A stretch of DNA of 43,871 nucleotides, taken from NCBI GenBank assembly GCA_031292755.1, contig JARLGM010000041.1:1-43871 (forward strand). The letters are read 5' to 3'. This stretch comes from Candidatus Sulfopaludibacter sp. Lineage in GTDB: Bacteria > Acidobacteriota > Terriglobia > Bryobacterales > Bryobacteraceae. The notes beneath the pieces are model-generated. The model saw nothing but the letters and a program-made list of their open reading frames with translations. It was not told the origin of the DNA and searched no databases. Shown piece after piece: positions 10,242-19,328 of this stretch (its first letter is position 1; each line of letters starts with the position of its first letter). The position numbers were made by a program, and so were the translations under genes.

Positions 10242-10669
10242 TCGCACGCAGCGTCGAAGGATTCTGGTACTTCAAGGATGGGGACTTTCCAGGTCCATCC
10301 TGGAGATCATAAGGCGTGGCGCATCGGCAGATTGAATTAGAGCGCTGGCCCATCTCTGGCGGCGTGGGTATGTGTCGCAAAGAACCAGAGTGGGTGAGAC
10401 CGGTACTCGCAACAGAAGGCCCTGCTAAGCGATGCCGTGCAATTCGGATGACGTTAGAAATACGGCCGTTTAGTCGCCGTGATACACTAATGTCGATTCC
10501 AACGGCACACTGGCGCGATTTGAGGCCCGTGTCCTTTCGGTGAGGCTGCGTAGGGCAGCTGCAGACGTGATTTCTCACACCCCACTTACTTCAACTCCCC
10601 CGCCTCCACCACCTATATCTCTCTGGACCCAAGCCAACCAGGTGAGAACGCCGTGAATTCATGGCGCAT
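10242..10669. other. Intergenic stretch, nothing recognised
   Basis: About 430 bases between the convergent ends of the GH2 remnant and the GH43 gene. I see no supported coding frame, RNA gene or clear terminator hairpin with a U-tract. Confidence 0.6.
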
Positions 10670-11698
10670 TCAGTTGACGATCTGGCGTTTGATCCGCAGC
10701 GTATCGCCAGTATCTTCCATCTCAAACAGCTTGCCCCGCGCGTTTCGAAAAGGCTGGTGCAGTACCAGCATCAGCTTGCTGTCAAACGACTCGAATAGCA
10801 TTCCGTGACCGCTGTCGTTGCCCACCAGCACATCTCCCTGCTTCCACGGTCCGCGCAGTTTCGCCGTTGTCGAATACGCGAGAGTTTCCACATACAGACC
10901 GGCGCGATAGCTCGACCATAGCATGAGCAGTTTGCCAGTCTTAGTCCTATAAAGACACGGGCCGTCGGTTACGTACGTCGGCTGCTTCTCCGATGAATTG
11001 TTTCCCTGATCTTTGACCCACGGCGCCTCCGACGCCTTGAACAGCAGGAACGGCTCCCCCGCACGCGCCGCCAGGTCCGGCTTCAACGCCACCGCCTCCA
11101 TGGTTCCATCCAGCACCTGTATCCACTCGTGCGCATAGATCATGTACGGCACGCCGTCCTCGACAAATAACGTCCCGTCCAGCGTCATGAAGTCCGGCGG
11201 CGGCGCAGGGTTATTGCCCAGCGGCACGAACGGGCCATCCGGAGTGTCCGCCACGAAGATCTGCGTCCCACGCATGTGCGGCTTCGCCTTCTTTCCGTTA
11301 TAAACCGGCAGCTTGTCTTCGTCGGTGTATTTCAGCAGTTTGGCGCTGTTATGGAGCGTGGCCAGCAGGTAGTATCTGCCTCGGTATAGATGCACTTCCG
11401 GAGCCCAGACGCCTTCGCTCGGATTGGCCCACAAGCCGTCGGGCACCTCGAATACGGTGTAAGGGCCATCCCAGTGGAGGAGATCTTTGCTCTTGTACGT
11501 GACCACTCCGGCTCGCTGGCCGCCCAATTGGCGGGGCCCAGCACCGTTGTACAAGTAATAGGTCCGGGTCGCTTTGTGAGCGAGAATGTACGGGTCGTGC
11601 AAATAAAATTCGCTGAACTGAAGGCCCGTTTTCGGCGGCGTCTGGGCGAGCAGGAGCGCCGCCGGTAACACCATCCACCATATTTTCGGTATTCTCAT
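10670..11698 (-). CDS. GH43-like secreted glycoside hydrolase
   Basis: 342 residues. The ATG at 11698 (preceded by GAACAGGA) gives a signal peptide, MRIPKIWWMVLPAALLLAQ; an in-frame start 57 bases upstream would bury it. The mature chain looks like a five-bladed beta-propeller GH43 enzyme (arabinofuranosidase/xylosidase type): early catalytic Asp in LHDPYILA, GVWAPEVHLYRGRYYLL, the pKa-tuning Asp in LDGTLFVEDG, and repeated W/Y-rich blade strands. The catalytic acid Glu is probably the one in WAPEVH. It would act on plant arabinoxylan-type oligosaccharides in the periplasm or outside; exact substrate cannot be read. It lies 110 bases downstream of the glycyl-radical enzyme gene on the same strand. 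Confidence 0.8.
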   Translation of the reverse strand: MRIPKIWWMVLPAALLLAQTPPKTGLQFSEFYLHDPYILAHKATRTYYLYNGAGPRQLGGQRAGVVTYKSKDLLHWDGPYTVFEVPDGLWANPSEGVWAPEVHLYRGRYYLLATLHNSAKLLKYTDEDKLPVYNGKKAKPHMRGTQIFVADTPDGPFVPLGNNPAPPPDFMTLDGTLFVEDGVPYMIYAHEWIQVLDGTMEAVALKPDLAARAGEPFLLFKASEAPWVKDQGNNSSEKQPTYVTDGPCLYRTKTGKLLMLWSSYRAGLYVETLAYSTTAKLRGPWKQGDVLVGNDSGHGMLFESFDSKLMLVLHQPFRNARGKLFEMEDTGDTLRIKRQIVN

Positions 11699-11807
11699 GT
11701 CCTGTTCTTCATACGCTAGCGCAATTCGCGCCGGATGGCACCGTTGCCGCCACATCGATGGTTTGGCCGAACCGCGGCGCGGCGCTCCCGCAGTGAAGCT
11801 GTAACGG

Positions 11808-14165
11808 CTAAAAGCCTGTCTGTTCCGTACGCGCGATGATCTCGTTCTGCAGAGCCGCCGTCAGGTCGCAGAAGTAATCGCTGTAACCGGCCACGCGCAC
11901 GATCAGGTCGCGATATTTTTCGGGCTCCGCCTGGGCGGCACGGAGCGTGCCGGCGTTGACCACGTTGAACTGAATGTGATGGCCGTCCAGCTTGAAGTAC
12001 GAGCGGACCAGGTGGGCCATCTGGTCGAGACCTTGCTCGCCTTCCACCAGCTGGGGCGTGAATTTCTGGTTCAGTAGCGTGCCGCCGGTGCGCGCGTGGT
12101 CCATTCTGGCGGCGGATTTGATGACCGCGGTCGGCCCGTGCCGGTCGGCGCCCTGCACCGGAGAGATGCCGTCGGAATGCGGCTCCCAGGCTTTGCGGCC
12201 ATCGGGAGTGGCGCCGGTGACCGAGCCAAAGTACACGTGGCAGGTGGTGGAGAGATAATTGACCCGGTAGCTGCCGCCCTTGGTGTTCGGGCGGCCGTTC
12301 ACCGCGTCGAAGAACATGTCGAAGACCTGCGCCAGGATGTCGTCGGCATACGGGTCGTCGTTGCCGTATTTGGGCGTCTTGTTCCACAGCAGCAGACGCG
12401 TCTTCTCCCGGCCCTCGAAATTCACGCGCAGCGCGTCCAGCAGCTCCGCCATGGTCAGGTTGTGGTGGTCGAAGACGTGGTACTTGATGGCGGCCAGGCT
12501 ATCGGTGCAGGTTCCGGGAGCTACGGCCATGATGTAGGTGGAGTTATACCGCGGGCCTCCATCGTTGTAGTCGCGGCCCTTGGCGATGCAGTCATTCACC
12601 AGCAGAGAAAGATACGGCGCGGGCATCAGGCGCGCATAGAGGCGCTCAATCAAGTTGTTGCCGCGGATTTTAACGTCGATCAGGTGGCGCATCTGCTTGC
12701 GAAACGCGGCCAGCACGTCGTCGAACGACTGGAACTCGCGCGGGTCGCCGGTATCGATGCCGATCCTCTTGCCGGTGCGCGGATCCTGTCCGTTGTTCAG
12801 CGCGATTTCGAGGACCTTGGGCAGGTTGAAGTAGCCGGTCAGGATATAGGCCTCGTTGCCGAAGGCGCCGGTCTCCACGCAGCCGGACGTGCCGCCCGCG
12901 CGCGCATCCTCAATCGATTTGCCTTGCCGCAGCAATTCTTCGACCACCATATCCGCATTGAAGATCGATGGCTGCCCCCAACCCTTGCGAACGATCTCCA
13001 AGCCGCGCCTCAGGAAACGGTCGGGATTCTTTTTGCTGAGCTGGAGATTCGAGGAGGGCTGCAATAGCCGCATCTCGTCGATCACTTCGAGAATGAGGTA
13101 CGAGAGATCGTTGACGCCGGAGGAACCGTCCGGCCTGAGGCCGCCGGTGTTGATGTTGCAGAAGTCCGTGTAGGTTCCGCTTTCGGCGGCGGTCACCCCT
13201 ACTTTGGGCGGCGCGGGCTGGTTGTTGAACTTCACCCAGAAACACTGCAGCAGCTCGCGGGCCTGCTCGCGGGTCAGCTTGCCGGCAGCGGTGTCGCGCT
13301 CGTAGAAGGGATAAACGTTCTGGTCGAGGTGGCCGGGGTTGAAGGAGTCCCAGGTGTTCAACTCGGTGATGACGGTGAGGTGAGTGAACCAGTAGGCCTG
13401 CAGCGCCTCCCAGAAATCGCGCGGTGCATGCGCCGGCACATGGCGGCAGACTGCGGCGATTCTTTCCAGCTCGGCCTTGCGACGCGGCTCGCCTTCGGCC
13501 GCGGCCAGCTCCGACGCCTTGTCGGCGTGGCGTTCGGCAAACCGGATGACTGCGCCCGCGGCCACGGACATAGCGCGCAGTTCCTGCTCCTTGTCGTAGG
13601 CCACGGGGTCGTTCAAGAAATCGAGGCGGGCGATCGCTTCGGCCACCTCGCCCTGGAGGTCGCATAGGCCCTTGCGGTAGATGATATCGCCGCAGACGGT
13701 GTGGCCGGGCGCTCTCTGCTCCATGAATTCGGTGAAGATGCCGGCTTCGTAGGCGCTCTTCCACTCCGGAGTCAATTCGACGAACATCCGGTCGCGCATG
13801 CTGTAACCCTGCCAGAAGGGGATAATCTCCTCCCGCTGGATGCGCCGGGCTTCGTCATCCACGCAATAGGAGATCTTCTCGCGCGTATGCAGAATCTCGA
13901 AATCCTCCATGCTGTGGCAGCAAAGTTCAGGATACGTGGGGGTGCCCTTCGGCCGGGGGCCGCGCTCGCCGACGATCAACTCTTCGGGGCCAACGTAGAC
14001 GCTGCGGTGCTCGTAGATGTATTCGAGAGCGCGGGCGCGCAACATGGGCGGGGAGAGTGGCCCCGCATGCCGGTAGAAGTCGGTCAGCAGCTTTGCCCGC
14101 TCCAGGGAGATCCAGGGGCAAGCGTCCAGGCTGGCCTGGCGCAATCGTTGCACTCGTTCTGTCAT
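11808..14165 (-). CDS. hypD: Glycyl-radical enzyme, trans-4-hydroxy-L-proline dehydratase type
   Basis: 785 residues, full length for the family. The glycyl-radical motif RVAGYSDYF places the radical at Gly760, and the thiyl-radical motif GGTSGCVETG has Cys429 and catalytic Glu431. The Cys-Cys pair of pyruvate formate-lyase is absent. As I recall the Clostridioides difficile hydroxyproline dehydratase structure, its pocket residues F152, H160, D278, S334, D339, C434, E436 and Y450 all have identical partners here at a constant offset of five (F147, H155, D273, S329, D334, C429, E431, Y445). Predicted reaction: hydroxyproline to pyrroline-5-carboxylate plus water, oxygen-sensitive, cytosolic. 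The activase gene ends 3 bases before this ATG. No proC is nearby. The symbol is shared with, but unrelated to, the hydrogenase maturation gene at 42417. Confidence 0.85.
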   Translation of the reverse strand: MTERVQRLRQASLDACPWISLERAKLLTDFYRHAGPLSPPMLRARALEYIYEHRSVYVGPEELIVGERGPRPKGTPTYPELCCHSMEDFEILHTREKISYCVDDEARRIQREEIIPFWQGYSMRDRMFVELTPEWKSAYEAGIFTEFMEQRAPGHTVCGDIIYRKGLCDLQGEVAEAIARLDFLNDPVAYDKEQELRAMSVAAGAVIRFAERHADKASELAAAEGEPRRKAELERIAAVCRHVPAHAPRDFWEALQAYWFTHLTVITELNTWDSFNPGHLDQNVYPFYERDTAAGKLTREQARELLQCFWVKFNNQPAPPKVGVTAAESGTYTDFCNINTGGLRPDGSSGVNDLSYLILEVIDEMRLLQPSSNLQLSKKNPDRFLRRGLEIVRKGWGQPSIFNADMVVEELLRQGKSIEDARAGGTSGCVETGAFGNEAYILTGYFNLPKVLEIALNNGQDPRTGKRIGIDTGDPREFQSFDDVLAAFRKQMRHLIDVKIRGNNLIERLYARLMPAPYLSLLVNDCIAKGRDYNDGGPRYNSTYIMAVAPGTCTDSLAAIKYHVFDHHNLTMAELLDALRVNFEGREKTRLLLWNKTPKYGNDDPYADDILAQVFDMFFDAVNGRPNTKGGSYRVNYLSTTCHVYFGSVTGATPDGRKAWEPHSDGISPVQGADRHGPTAVIKSAARMDHARTGGTLLNQKFTPQLVEGEQGLDQMAHLVRSYFKLDGHHIQFNVVNAGTLRAAQAEPEKYRDLIVRVAGYSDYFCDLTAALQNEIIARTEQTGF

Positions 14166-14168
14166 TTA

Positions 14169-15113
14169 TCAACCTCTCAAGGTCACGTTTAGACCGGCCC
14201 GCGCCAGGGTATCCCGAAAGGCCACGAGGTCCGCCATCGCGGGCTGCCGGGCGTTGCCCAGCGGATAAGTCCGTCCCAGGCGCCGGTACTTATCGGCGCC
14301 GGTGTTGTGATACGGGAGCAACTCGACCGCCTGTGGGCGGAGCCTTCCCAGGTAACTCTCGAATGCGGAGATATCTTCCGCGCTATCGTTGATTCCCGGT
14401 ACTACCGGAATGCGGACCACCAACGGGCGACGGAGCGCAACCAGGTCTTCCAGGTTCTTCAGAATCGGGTCGTTGGCAGCGCCCGTGCACCGCATGTGCT
14501 TCTCGCGGTCTACAAGTTTAAGGTCGAACAAGACCAGGTCCGCGGCCAGTGCCACCTCGCGAAAGGCCGCCGGCTGCGCAAACCCGCACGTCTCGATGGC
14601 GGTGCGGATGCCGTGCTCGCGGCAGGCGCCGAGAAACGCGGCGGCAAATGCCAGCTGGGAAAGCGGCTCGCCGCCCGAGAGGGTCACGCCTCCACCGGAA
14701 TCGTCGAAAAATACCAGGTCCTTTTCGATTTCGGTCATCAACTCGCCCAGGGTGTAGCGGCGGCCTGCGATCTGGCGCGCTTCCGCCATGCAGATTTCGG
14801 CACAGTGGCCGCACAACGTGCAGGCGTCGGAGGTGCAGAGGACGCCGTCTATTTCATGGATGGCCTGTTGCGGGCATGCGGCGGCGCAATCCAGGCAATG
14901 CCGGCAGCGCTCCTCGAAATACATGCGGTCGGGCAGGAAACTCCGGCTTTCGGGATTGTGGCACCACCAGCACGCGAGGGGACAGCCTTTGAAGAAGACT
15001 GTCGTACGGATGCCTGGGCCATCGTGCGTGGCGAAACGCATGATGTTGAAGATGAAGCCGGAGATCTCCGGCCGTTCTGGCGCGATCGCGGACATGAAGC
15101 GGTAAAGAGCCAC
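14169..15113 (-). CDS. Glycyl-radical enzyme activating protein (radical SAM)
   Basis: Installs the glycyl radical on the downstream enzyme by reductive cleavage of S-adenosylmethionine. 314 residues: radical-SAM CxxxCxxC at Cys44/48/51 (GCPLACWWC), an inserted ferredoxin-like domain with two [4Fe-4S] sets (Cys70/73/76/80 and Cys98/101/104/108), then SGGEPLSQ and the SAM-binding barrel (ETCGFAQP, VVRIPVVPGIND). The two extra clusters are usual for activases of dehydratase-type glycyl-radical enzymes and absent in PflA. It is separated from the enzyme gene by 3 bases, so the pair is an operon. Confidence 0.93.
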   Translation of the reverse strand: MALYRFMSAIAPERPEISGFIFNIMRFATHDGPGIRTTVFFKGCPLACWWCHNPESRSFLPDRMYFEERCRHCLDCAAACPQQAIHEIDGVLCTSDACTLCGHCAEICMAEARQIAGRRYTLGELMTEIEKDLVFFDDSGGGVTLSGGEPLSQLAFAAAFLGACREHGIRTAIETCGFAQPAAFREVALAADLVLFDLKLVDREKHMRCTGAANDPILKNLEDLVALRRPLVVRIPVVPGINDSAEDISAFESYLGRLRPQAVELLPYHNTGADKYRRLGRTYPLGNARQPAMADLVAFRDTLARAGLNVTLRG

Positions 15114-15236
15114 CTTAACTCCTAAATTATACCGTGGCGCAGTCCGCGGCCATGACCGGACTGGATTGGGGCCCGAATACCCAGGTCATATGATCTATTC
15201 CCCAAGACGGAATCTGCCGATACCCCGTATAGTCTT

Positions 15237-15686
15237 ATGAAACTCAACGATTTCGATGCCGGTTGGCCCGGCGTAGTAATCTTCGGCATTATGGCGGCGT
15301 TTGTCTTCGGCCTTACCCAGACGGGCCAACAACTGCGCTGCGAACTTGGTGAATATTTCGTGCCGCCAAAGCAGGTGCATGTCATTGGCCCCGCAAGGAC
15401 GCAAGTGCTTGTCGTCACGGGCAATCGATCCGATCAGGCCAGAATCGCGATGACAATGAACCCGCGCGGGTATCGATTGCTCATCGCTGAAACGAAGGCC
15501 ACGGCACAGCAGTTAGCCCGATCGGCCCAAAAAGACATTTGCCTGATTGTGGTCGACAGCGATTTGCCGCAGTCCAAAACGATTGCTGCGTCGCTGCTGT
15601 CCATAGTGCCAGGCGCTAAGATAATCACGCTACCGCATCATCCTGACTCCACGGAGTTGGCAGTGCTCCTCCTCGGAGCCATCTGA
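15237..15686 (+). CDS. Membrane-anchored receiver-like protein of unknown function
   Basis: 149 residues. An N-terminal hydrophobic segment (WPGVVIFGIMAAFVFGL, ~10-26) is followed by ~95 residues that look like a degenerate response-regulator receiver fold: beta1 TQVLVVTGN, helix, then LIVVDSDLP with an Asp pair at the usual phospho-acceptor strand, and KIITLPHHPDSTE where a receiver has beta4/alpha4. No output domain follows. ATG at 15237 fits the TM start. It is divergent from the activase gene. Could be a phosphate sink or a non-enzymatic scaffold; confidence in the fold is modest. Confidence 0.5.
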   Translation: MKLNDFDAGWPGVVIFGIMAAFVFGLTQTGQQLRCELGEYFVPPKQVHVIGPARTQVLVVTGNRSDQARIAMTMNPRGYRLLIAETKATAQQLARSAQKDICLIVVDSDLPQSKTIAASLLSIVPGAKIITLPHHPDSTELAVLLLGAI

Positions 15687-15901
15687 CGATTTGAAGCCTG
15701 GGTGGTCAGATTGCACGCCACCGCAAGAGACTTCTGCTTCTTCGCCAGGTGGATTTCGTCAACGCCCGGCAACTCGCTTCAGTTCCTCCTTTTCGGTCAA
15801 GCAACCTGTTGCTCAGTCGATAAGATCCCTGTCAGGTGAAAACGGAAGCGGCCACGCGGGACGCGACCAGTCATAGGGATTGGCTCACGCTGACCAAACA
15901 C

Positions 15902-18178
15902 ATGCAGAACGCCACATCCTTCTTCCTGGCGCTCGTTTTGAGTGCTTCCGGGTGTTTCGCGCAGCTCAACGTGACCCCATCTTCGCACGTCGTACTGATG
16001 CAGTACGAGGCCTGGTTCGGGCCGAACGCCGTCGGCTTCGAAGGTTCGCCCGGGCAACCCCTTTTGAGTTCTAACTCGATGCGCGCCGCCGGCCGCCCCG
16101 GCTACGACAGTGCCGACCCGCAAGTTCTCGCCCAGCACACACAGTGGCTGACCGCCATGGGTGTCGACGCGGTGCTTGCCGATCTGACCAACGGCGTGAA
16201 TTGTACCTTCTTTTCAGTTTGGCTCCCCTACTGCGGCGACGCCGCTACCTACGCCAAGTTCCAGACCATTAAGTCCAACACCGGCAACCTCTACCCGGCG
16301 TTCACCCAACTCGGCACTCCTTTGAAAATTGTCCCGCTCGCCGGCGGCTTCGACGCTATCGACTTCGACACCGATACGAACGGCAAGACCGCACTCGAGG
16401 AGGAACTCGACTGGTTCGCCGGCCTGATCACGCAATATCCCCGCCTGAACGTCCTCCTGGACGGCAAACCGCTCGTGGTCATCTATGTCGGTTGCGCCCA
16501 GCCGCTCGACCCCACGGCGATCTGGCGCAAGGCGCAGGCACTGATCCCCAAATATCCCAACCTGACGCTCCGCCTGATGGCCGCCGACCTGGACGATCAG
16601 CCCCCTTTGTGGTCCAACGCCAATGGACTCGCCGGCCTCCGTGAAATCAGCCAGTCCAACCCGTTCTGGAGTTGGGTGGACCGTCTGAACCCAACCTACA
16701 ACCTGTTCCCTTCTTATTTGCCGGGGCGGGCCGGCCCGGAAAACCTGACCGCCTCGGTGGCTACCCTCTCCCGCCAACTTGGGTGGGGCAATGCCGCGTC
16801 CGGCGCCTACGCCTCCGAAGACGCCCTCAGCCTCGGCGGCGCCACCTTTCGCGCCTTCATGGCCTACGCCCGCCAGTTGAAACCCACCTTCCTCATCGTG
16901 CACCAATGGAACGAGTACGCCGAGAACGGGTGGGATGCCGAAACCGACACCGACATCGAGCCCGGCACATTCTTTGGAACGACGATGATGGCCACCGTCC
17001 AACAGGAAATCACGGCGTACAAAACCACCCTCGCCCCCGCGCCAGTTCCGGCGGAACCCGCCGTTCCGTCCGGCATAACGCTGGGCTCGACCGGGCAGTC
17101 CTTGCAGGCAAACTTCTCGGCTTTCGGAACATCGACCGCCGGGGCAGCCCCATCGGTACCGGTGAGCTTTACGGTAACGCCGTGCCCGGCCTGCCGCGGA
17201 GCATGGTCTGCGTCGCCGAGTGCGGATTGGGTGAGCATCTCCTCAGGCGGCAGCGGAACAGGAGTTGGCGCAGTCGCTTTCAATGTCCTGGCCAATACCA
17301 GCATGACGGCGCGCAGCGCTGCGATCACGATCGCCGCGGCGGGAGTGGCGCCGGTAAGTATTACGATCAACGAGGCCGGCTCCACGCAGCCCCTGTTGAA
17401 CCGGGAAACGCAGGCGCTCTACCAGCGGACCCTCGGCCGCGAGCCGGATGCCTCAGGCTTCAGTTTCTGGACGTGCACCGCACCGGCAACCGTCAGCCCC
17501 TGCTCGAACCTGGGGGCAGCCGGACTGGGACAGATGGTCGACCTATTCCTGAAAAGTCCGGAGGGCATGAGCAGCGATTTCCAGGTGCTGGCCCTGTATC
17601 AGGCGTTCCTGGGGCGCCTGCCCGCGTTTTCCGAATGGAGCGCGGCCCTTGCGCCTTTCCGGGCCCAAAATACCCCCGCCGGCTGGAGCGCCGCCGCCAC
17701 AGCTTTGATCGCCAACCTGGTCAACTCGAGCGAATATACAGGCCGTTACGGGGCGACCGGCAACACTGGTAACGCCGTCGCCAACCTCTACCAGAACATG
17801 CTGCGCCGGCAGCCTGGCAATGCGGAACTGGCGAGCGGTATCGCTACGGTGGCAAACAGCGGGCTGCCCGGTCTGTTTGCCGCCCTGTTCACGGGGGCGG
17901 AGTTCCGAAACACCGGCGCGTTTGCCTCCGCCAGCACAGCGGCCGACCACAGCAATTCTCTTTTCGTCACCATGATGTACTTCGCGGTGCCGGCGCGGGA
18001 TCCGGATACCGCCGGGTTCGCGTTCTGGCTGGCGGTAGCCAACAGTGGAGGGGCGGGGATTTACTTCCAGCCGGCGGGAACGAGCGGCGCGAACATGCGG
18101 TATCAGATGGAGGGACCGGGGGCTCCGAATCAGGGACTGGTCGGTAGTATCGAATTCCAGAGCCTGTTTGCCAATTAG
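15902..18178 (+). CDS. Secreted GH99-like / BACON / DUF4214 multidomain protein
   Basis: 758 residues from the ATG at 15902, which begins a clear signal peptide (MQNATSFFLALVLSASGCFAQ). Residues ~25-385 resemble the GH99/WbsX-like (beta/alpha)8 family: an early VVLMQYEAWFGP strand and a late HQWNEYAENGWDAE...DIEPG motif, comparable to the family's WNEWAE..YLEP. A short linker leads to a BACON-type Ig domain (CRGAWSASPSADWVSISSG...; ~410-500), then a DUF4214 region with repeated AGxxR.P...G.xFW motifs (~505-740). BACON and DUF4214 are usually adhesion or matrix modules, so this is probably a surface or secreted carbohydrate-active protein. The exact enzymatic activity is not assignable. Confidence 0.7.
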   Translation: MQNATSFFLALVLSASGCFAQLNVTPSSHVVLMQYEAWFGPNAVGFEGSPGQPLLSSNSMRAAGRPGYDSADPQVLAQHTQWLTAMGVDAVLADLTNGVNCTFFSVWLPYCGDAATYAKFQTIKSNTGNLYPAFTQLGTPLKIVPLAGGFDAIDFDTDTNGKTALEEELDWFAGLITQYPRLNVLLDGKPLVVIYVGCAQPLDPTAIWRKAQALIPKYPNLTLRLMAADLDDQPPLWSNANGLAGLREISQSNPFWSWVDRLNPTYNLFPSYLPGRAGPENLTASVATLSRQLGWGNAASGAYASEDALSLGGATFRAFMAYARQLKPTFLIVHQWNEYAENGWDAETDTDIEPGTFFGTTMMATVQQEITAYKTTLAPAPVPAEPAVPSGITLGSTGQSLQANFSAFGTSTAGAAPSVPVSFTVTPCPACRGAWSASPSADWVSISSGGSGTGVGAVAFNVLANTSMTARSAAITIAAAGVAPVSITINEAGSTQPLLNRETQALYQRTLGREPDASGFSFWTCTAPATVSPCSNLGAAGLGQMVDLFLKSPEGMSSDFQVLALYQAFLGRLPAFSEWSAALAPFRAQNTPAGWSAAATALIANLVNSSEYTGRYGATGNTGNAVANLYQNMLRRQPGNAELASGIATVANSGLPGLFAALFTGAEFRNTGAFASASTAADHSNSLFVTMMYFAVPARDPDTAGFAFWLAVANSGGAGIYFQPAGTSGANMRYQMEGPGAPNQGLVGSIEFQSLFAN

Positions 18179-18399
18179 GCCATCCCGGTATCGTAACGTC
18201 CCGGCCGGGAAAGTGGCCCGGCATTACTTACACCCACCTCGCTAATATGCTTTCGCATTGGTGCGTTCGCGGGAATCATCGTTCCTTTCAGGTAGGAGTC
18301 ATCATTCCCGGACAGACTCGAGACGGTTGATGGCGGGATCCAGCCGCGCGAGGCATTTTGCGCGATATCATACTTAGGAACAGAGAGGGGAACACCAGG

Positions 18400-19311
18400 A
18401 TGAAGAGGCTGGTAGCGGTAGCGGTCTGTGCATTCGCGATGTGCGCGTCCGGCGTGATTTGGGCACAGCCGCCCGAACAGACTGGCGCGGGCGCGGCCCG
18501 CGGCGGAGGTCGTGGAGGCCGCGGCGGACGTGGCGGTGGAGGCCGGGGGCCGACCTTCCCGCAACAGACACGCGCCCTGGCGTCGCCCGAAGTGATCGCG
18601 CGTGGTAAAGCCGTCTACGGCGTCAACTGTGGCGCCTGCCACGGCGCGGACCTGCGGGGTGGCGACCAGGGCGGCCCCAGCCTTCTTCGCTCTCTTTCTG
18701 CGCTGAGCGACCAGCATGGCGAAACCATCGGGCCCATCGTTCGCGGCTCCCGGCAGGACAAGGGAATGCCCGCCTTCAATTTGAATGAGGACGACGTTAC
18801 GGCTGTCGCCGAGTACATCCACAGCGTCCTCGCCCAAGTCGGTACCCAGGCCCGCCCGCCAGGGGCTGTCGACCCCGACAAGCTGAACGTGCTCGTTGGT
18901 AATGCCTCTGCCGGTCAGACATACTTCCAGGCAAAATGCGCAAGCTGCCATTCCGTCGCCGGCGACCTCAAGAGCATCGCCTCCAGGTACTCCGATCCCC
19001 GTACGTTGCAGAATACGTGGGTCTCGGGCGGCGGCGGGGGAGGCCGGCGCGGCGGCGGTGAGAACGCGAAGCCTTCGACCGTCACCGTCACACTCGCCAA
19101 CGGACAAAAGTTGGAAGGCATTCTGGTCCGCAAAGATGACTTCATCGTCACCATGATCCTTCCCGACGGCAGCCGCAGGTCCATCGCACGCGATGGCGAC
19201 GCGCCCAAGGTCGAAGTGCACGATCCGAACGAGGCGCACAAGAAACTCGTTCCGGCCCTGACCGACGACGACATGCACAACGTGACGGCCTACCTGGCCA
19301 CCGTGAAGTGA
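18400..19311 (+). CDS. Diheme c-type cytochrome, partner of PQQ dehydrogenase
   Basis: 303 residues from the ATG at 18400 (AGAGAGGGG upstream) with a signal peptide ending near VIWAQ. Two heme-binding motifs are visible, CGACH (77-81) and CASCH (180-184); KGMPAF at 121-126 offers a Met ligand for the first heme. A Gly/Arg-rich low-complexity stretch (residues ~31-50) precedes heme 1, and a second follows heme 2. The C-terminal TVTLANGQKLEGILVRKDDF part looks like a small beta domain. The PQQ dehydrogenase starts 17 bases downstream, so this is most likely its periplasmic electron acceptor. Confidence 0.85.
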   Translation: MKRLVAVAVCAFAMCASGVIWAQPPEQTGAGAARGGGRGGRGGRGGGGRGPTFPQQTRALASPEVIARGKAVYGVNCGACHGADLRGGDQGGPSLLRSLSALSDQHGETIGPIVRGSRQDKGMPAFNLNEDDVTAVAEYIHSVLAQVGTQARPPGAVDPDKLNVLVGNASAGQTYFQAKCASCHSVAGDLKSIASRYSDPRTLQNTWVSGGGGGGRRGGGENAKPSTVTVTLANGQKLEGILVRKDDFIVTMILPDGSRRSIARDGDAPKVEVHDPNEAHKKLVPALTDDDMHNVTAYLATVK

Positions 19312-19328
19312 TACGACGGAGCTTTCCT

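Noticed and set aside
11808..14165. Pyruvate formate-lyase assignment
   Set aside because: Active site is GTSGCVETG with one Cys and a Glu, not the Cys-Cys pair; pocket residues match the dehydratase.
18270..18310. Inverted repeat CGGGAAT...ATTCCCG upstream of the cytochrome gene
   Set aside because: Only 7 bp with a 27-base loop and no T-run; too weak to call an operator or terminator.
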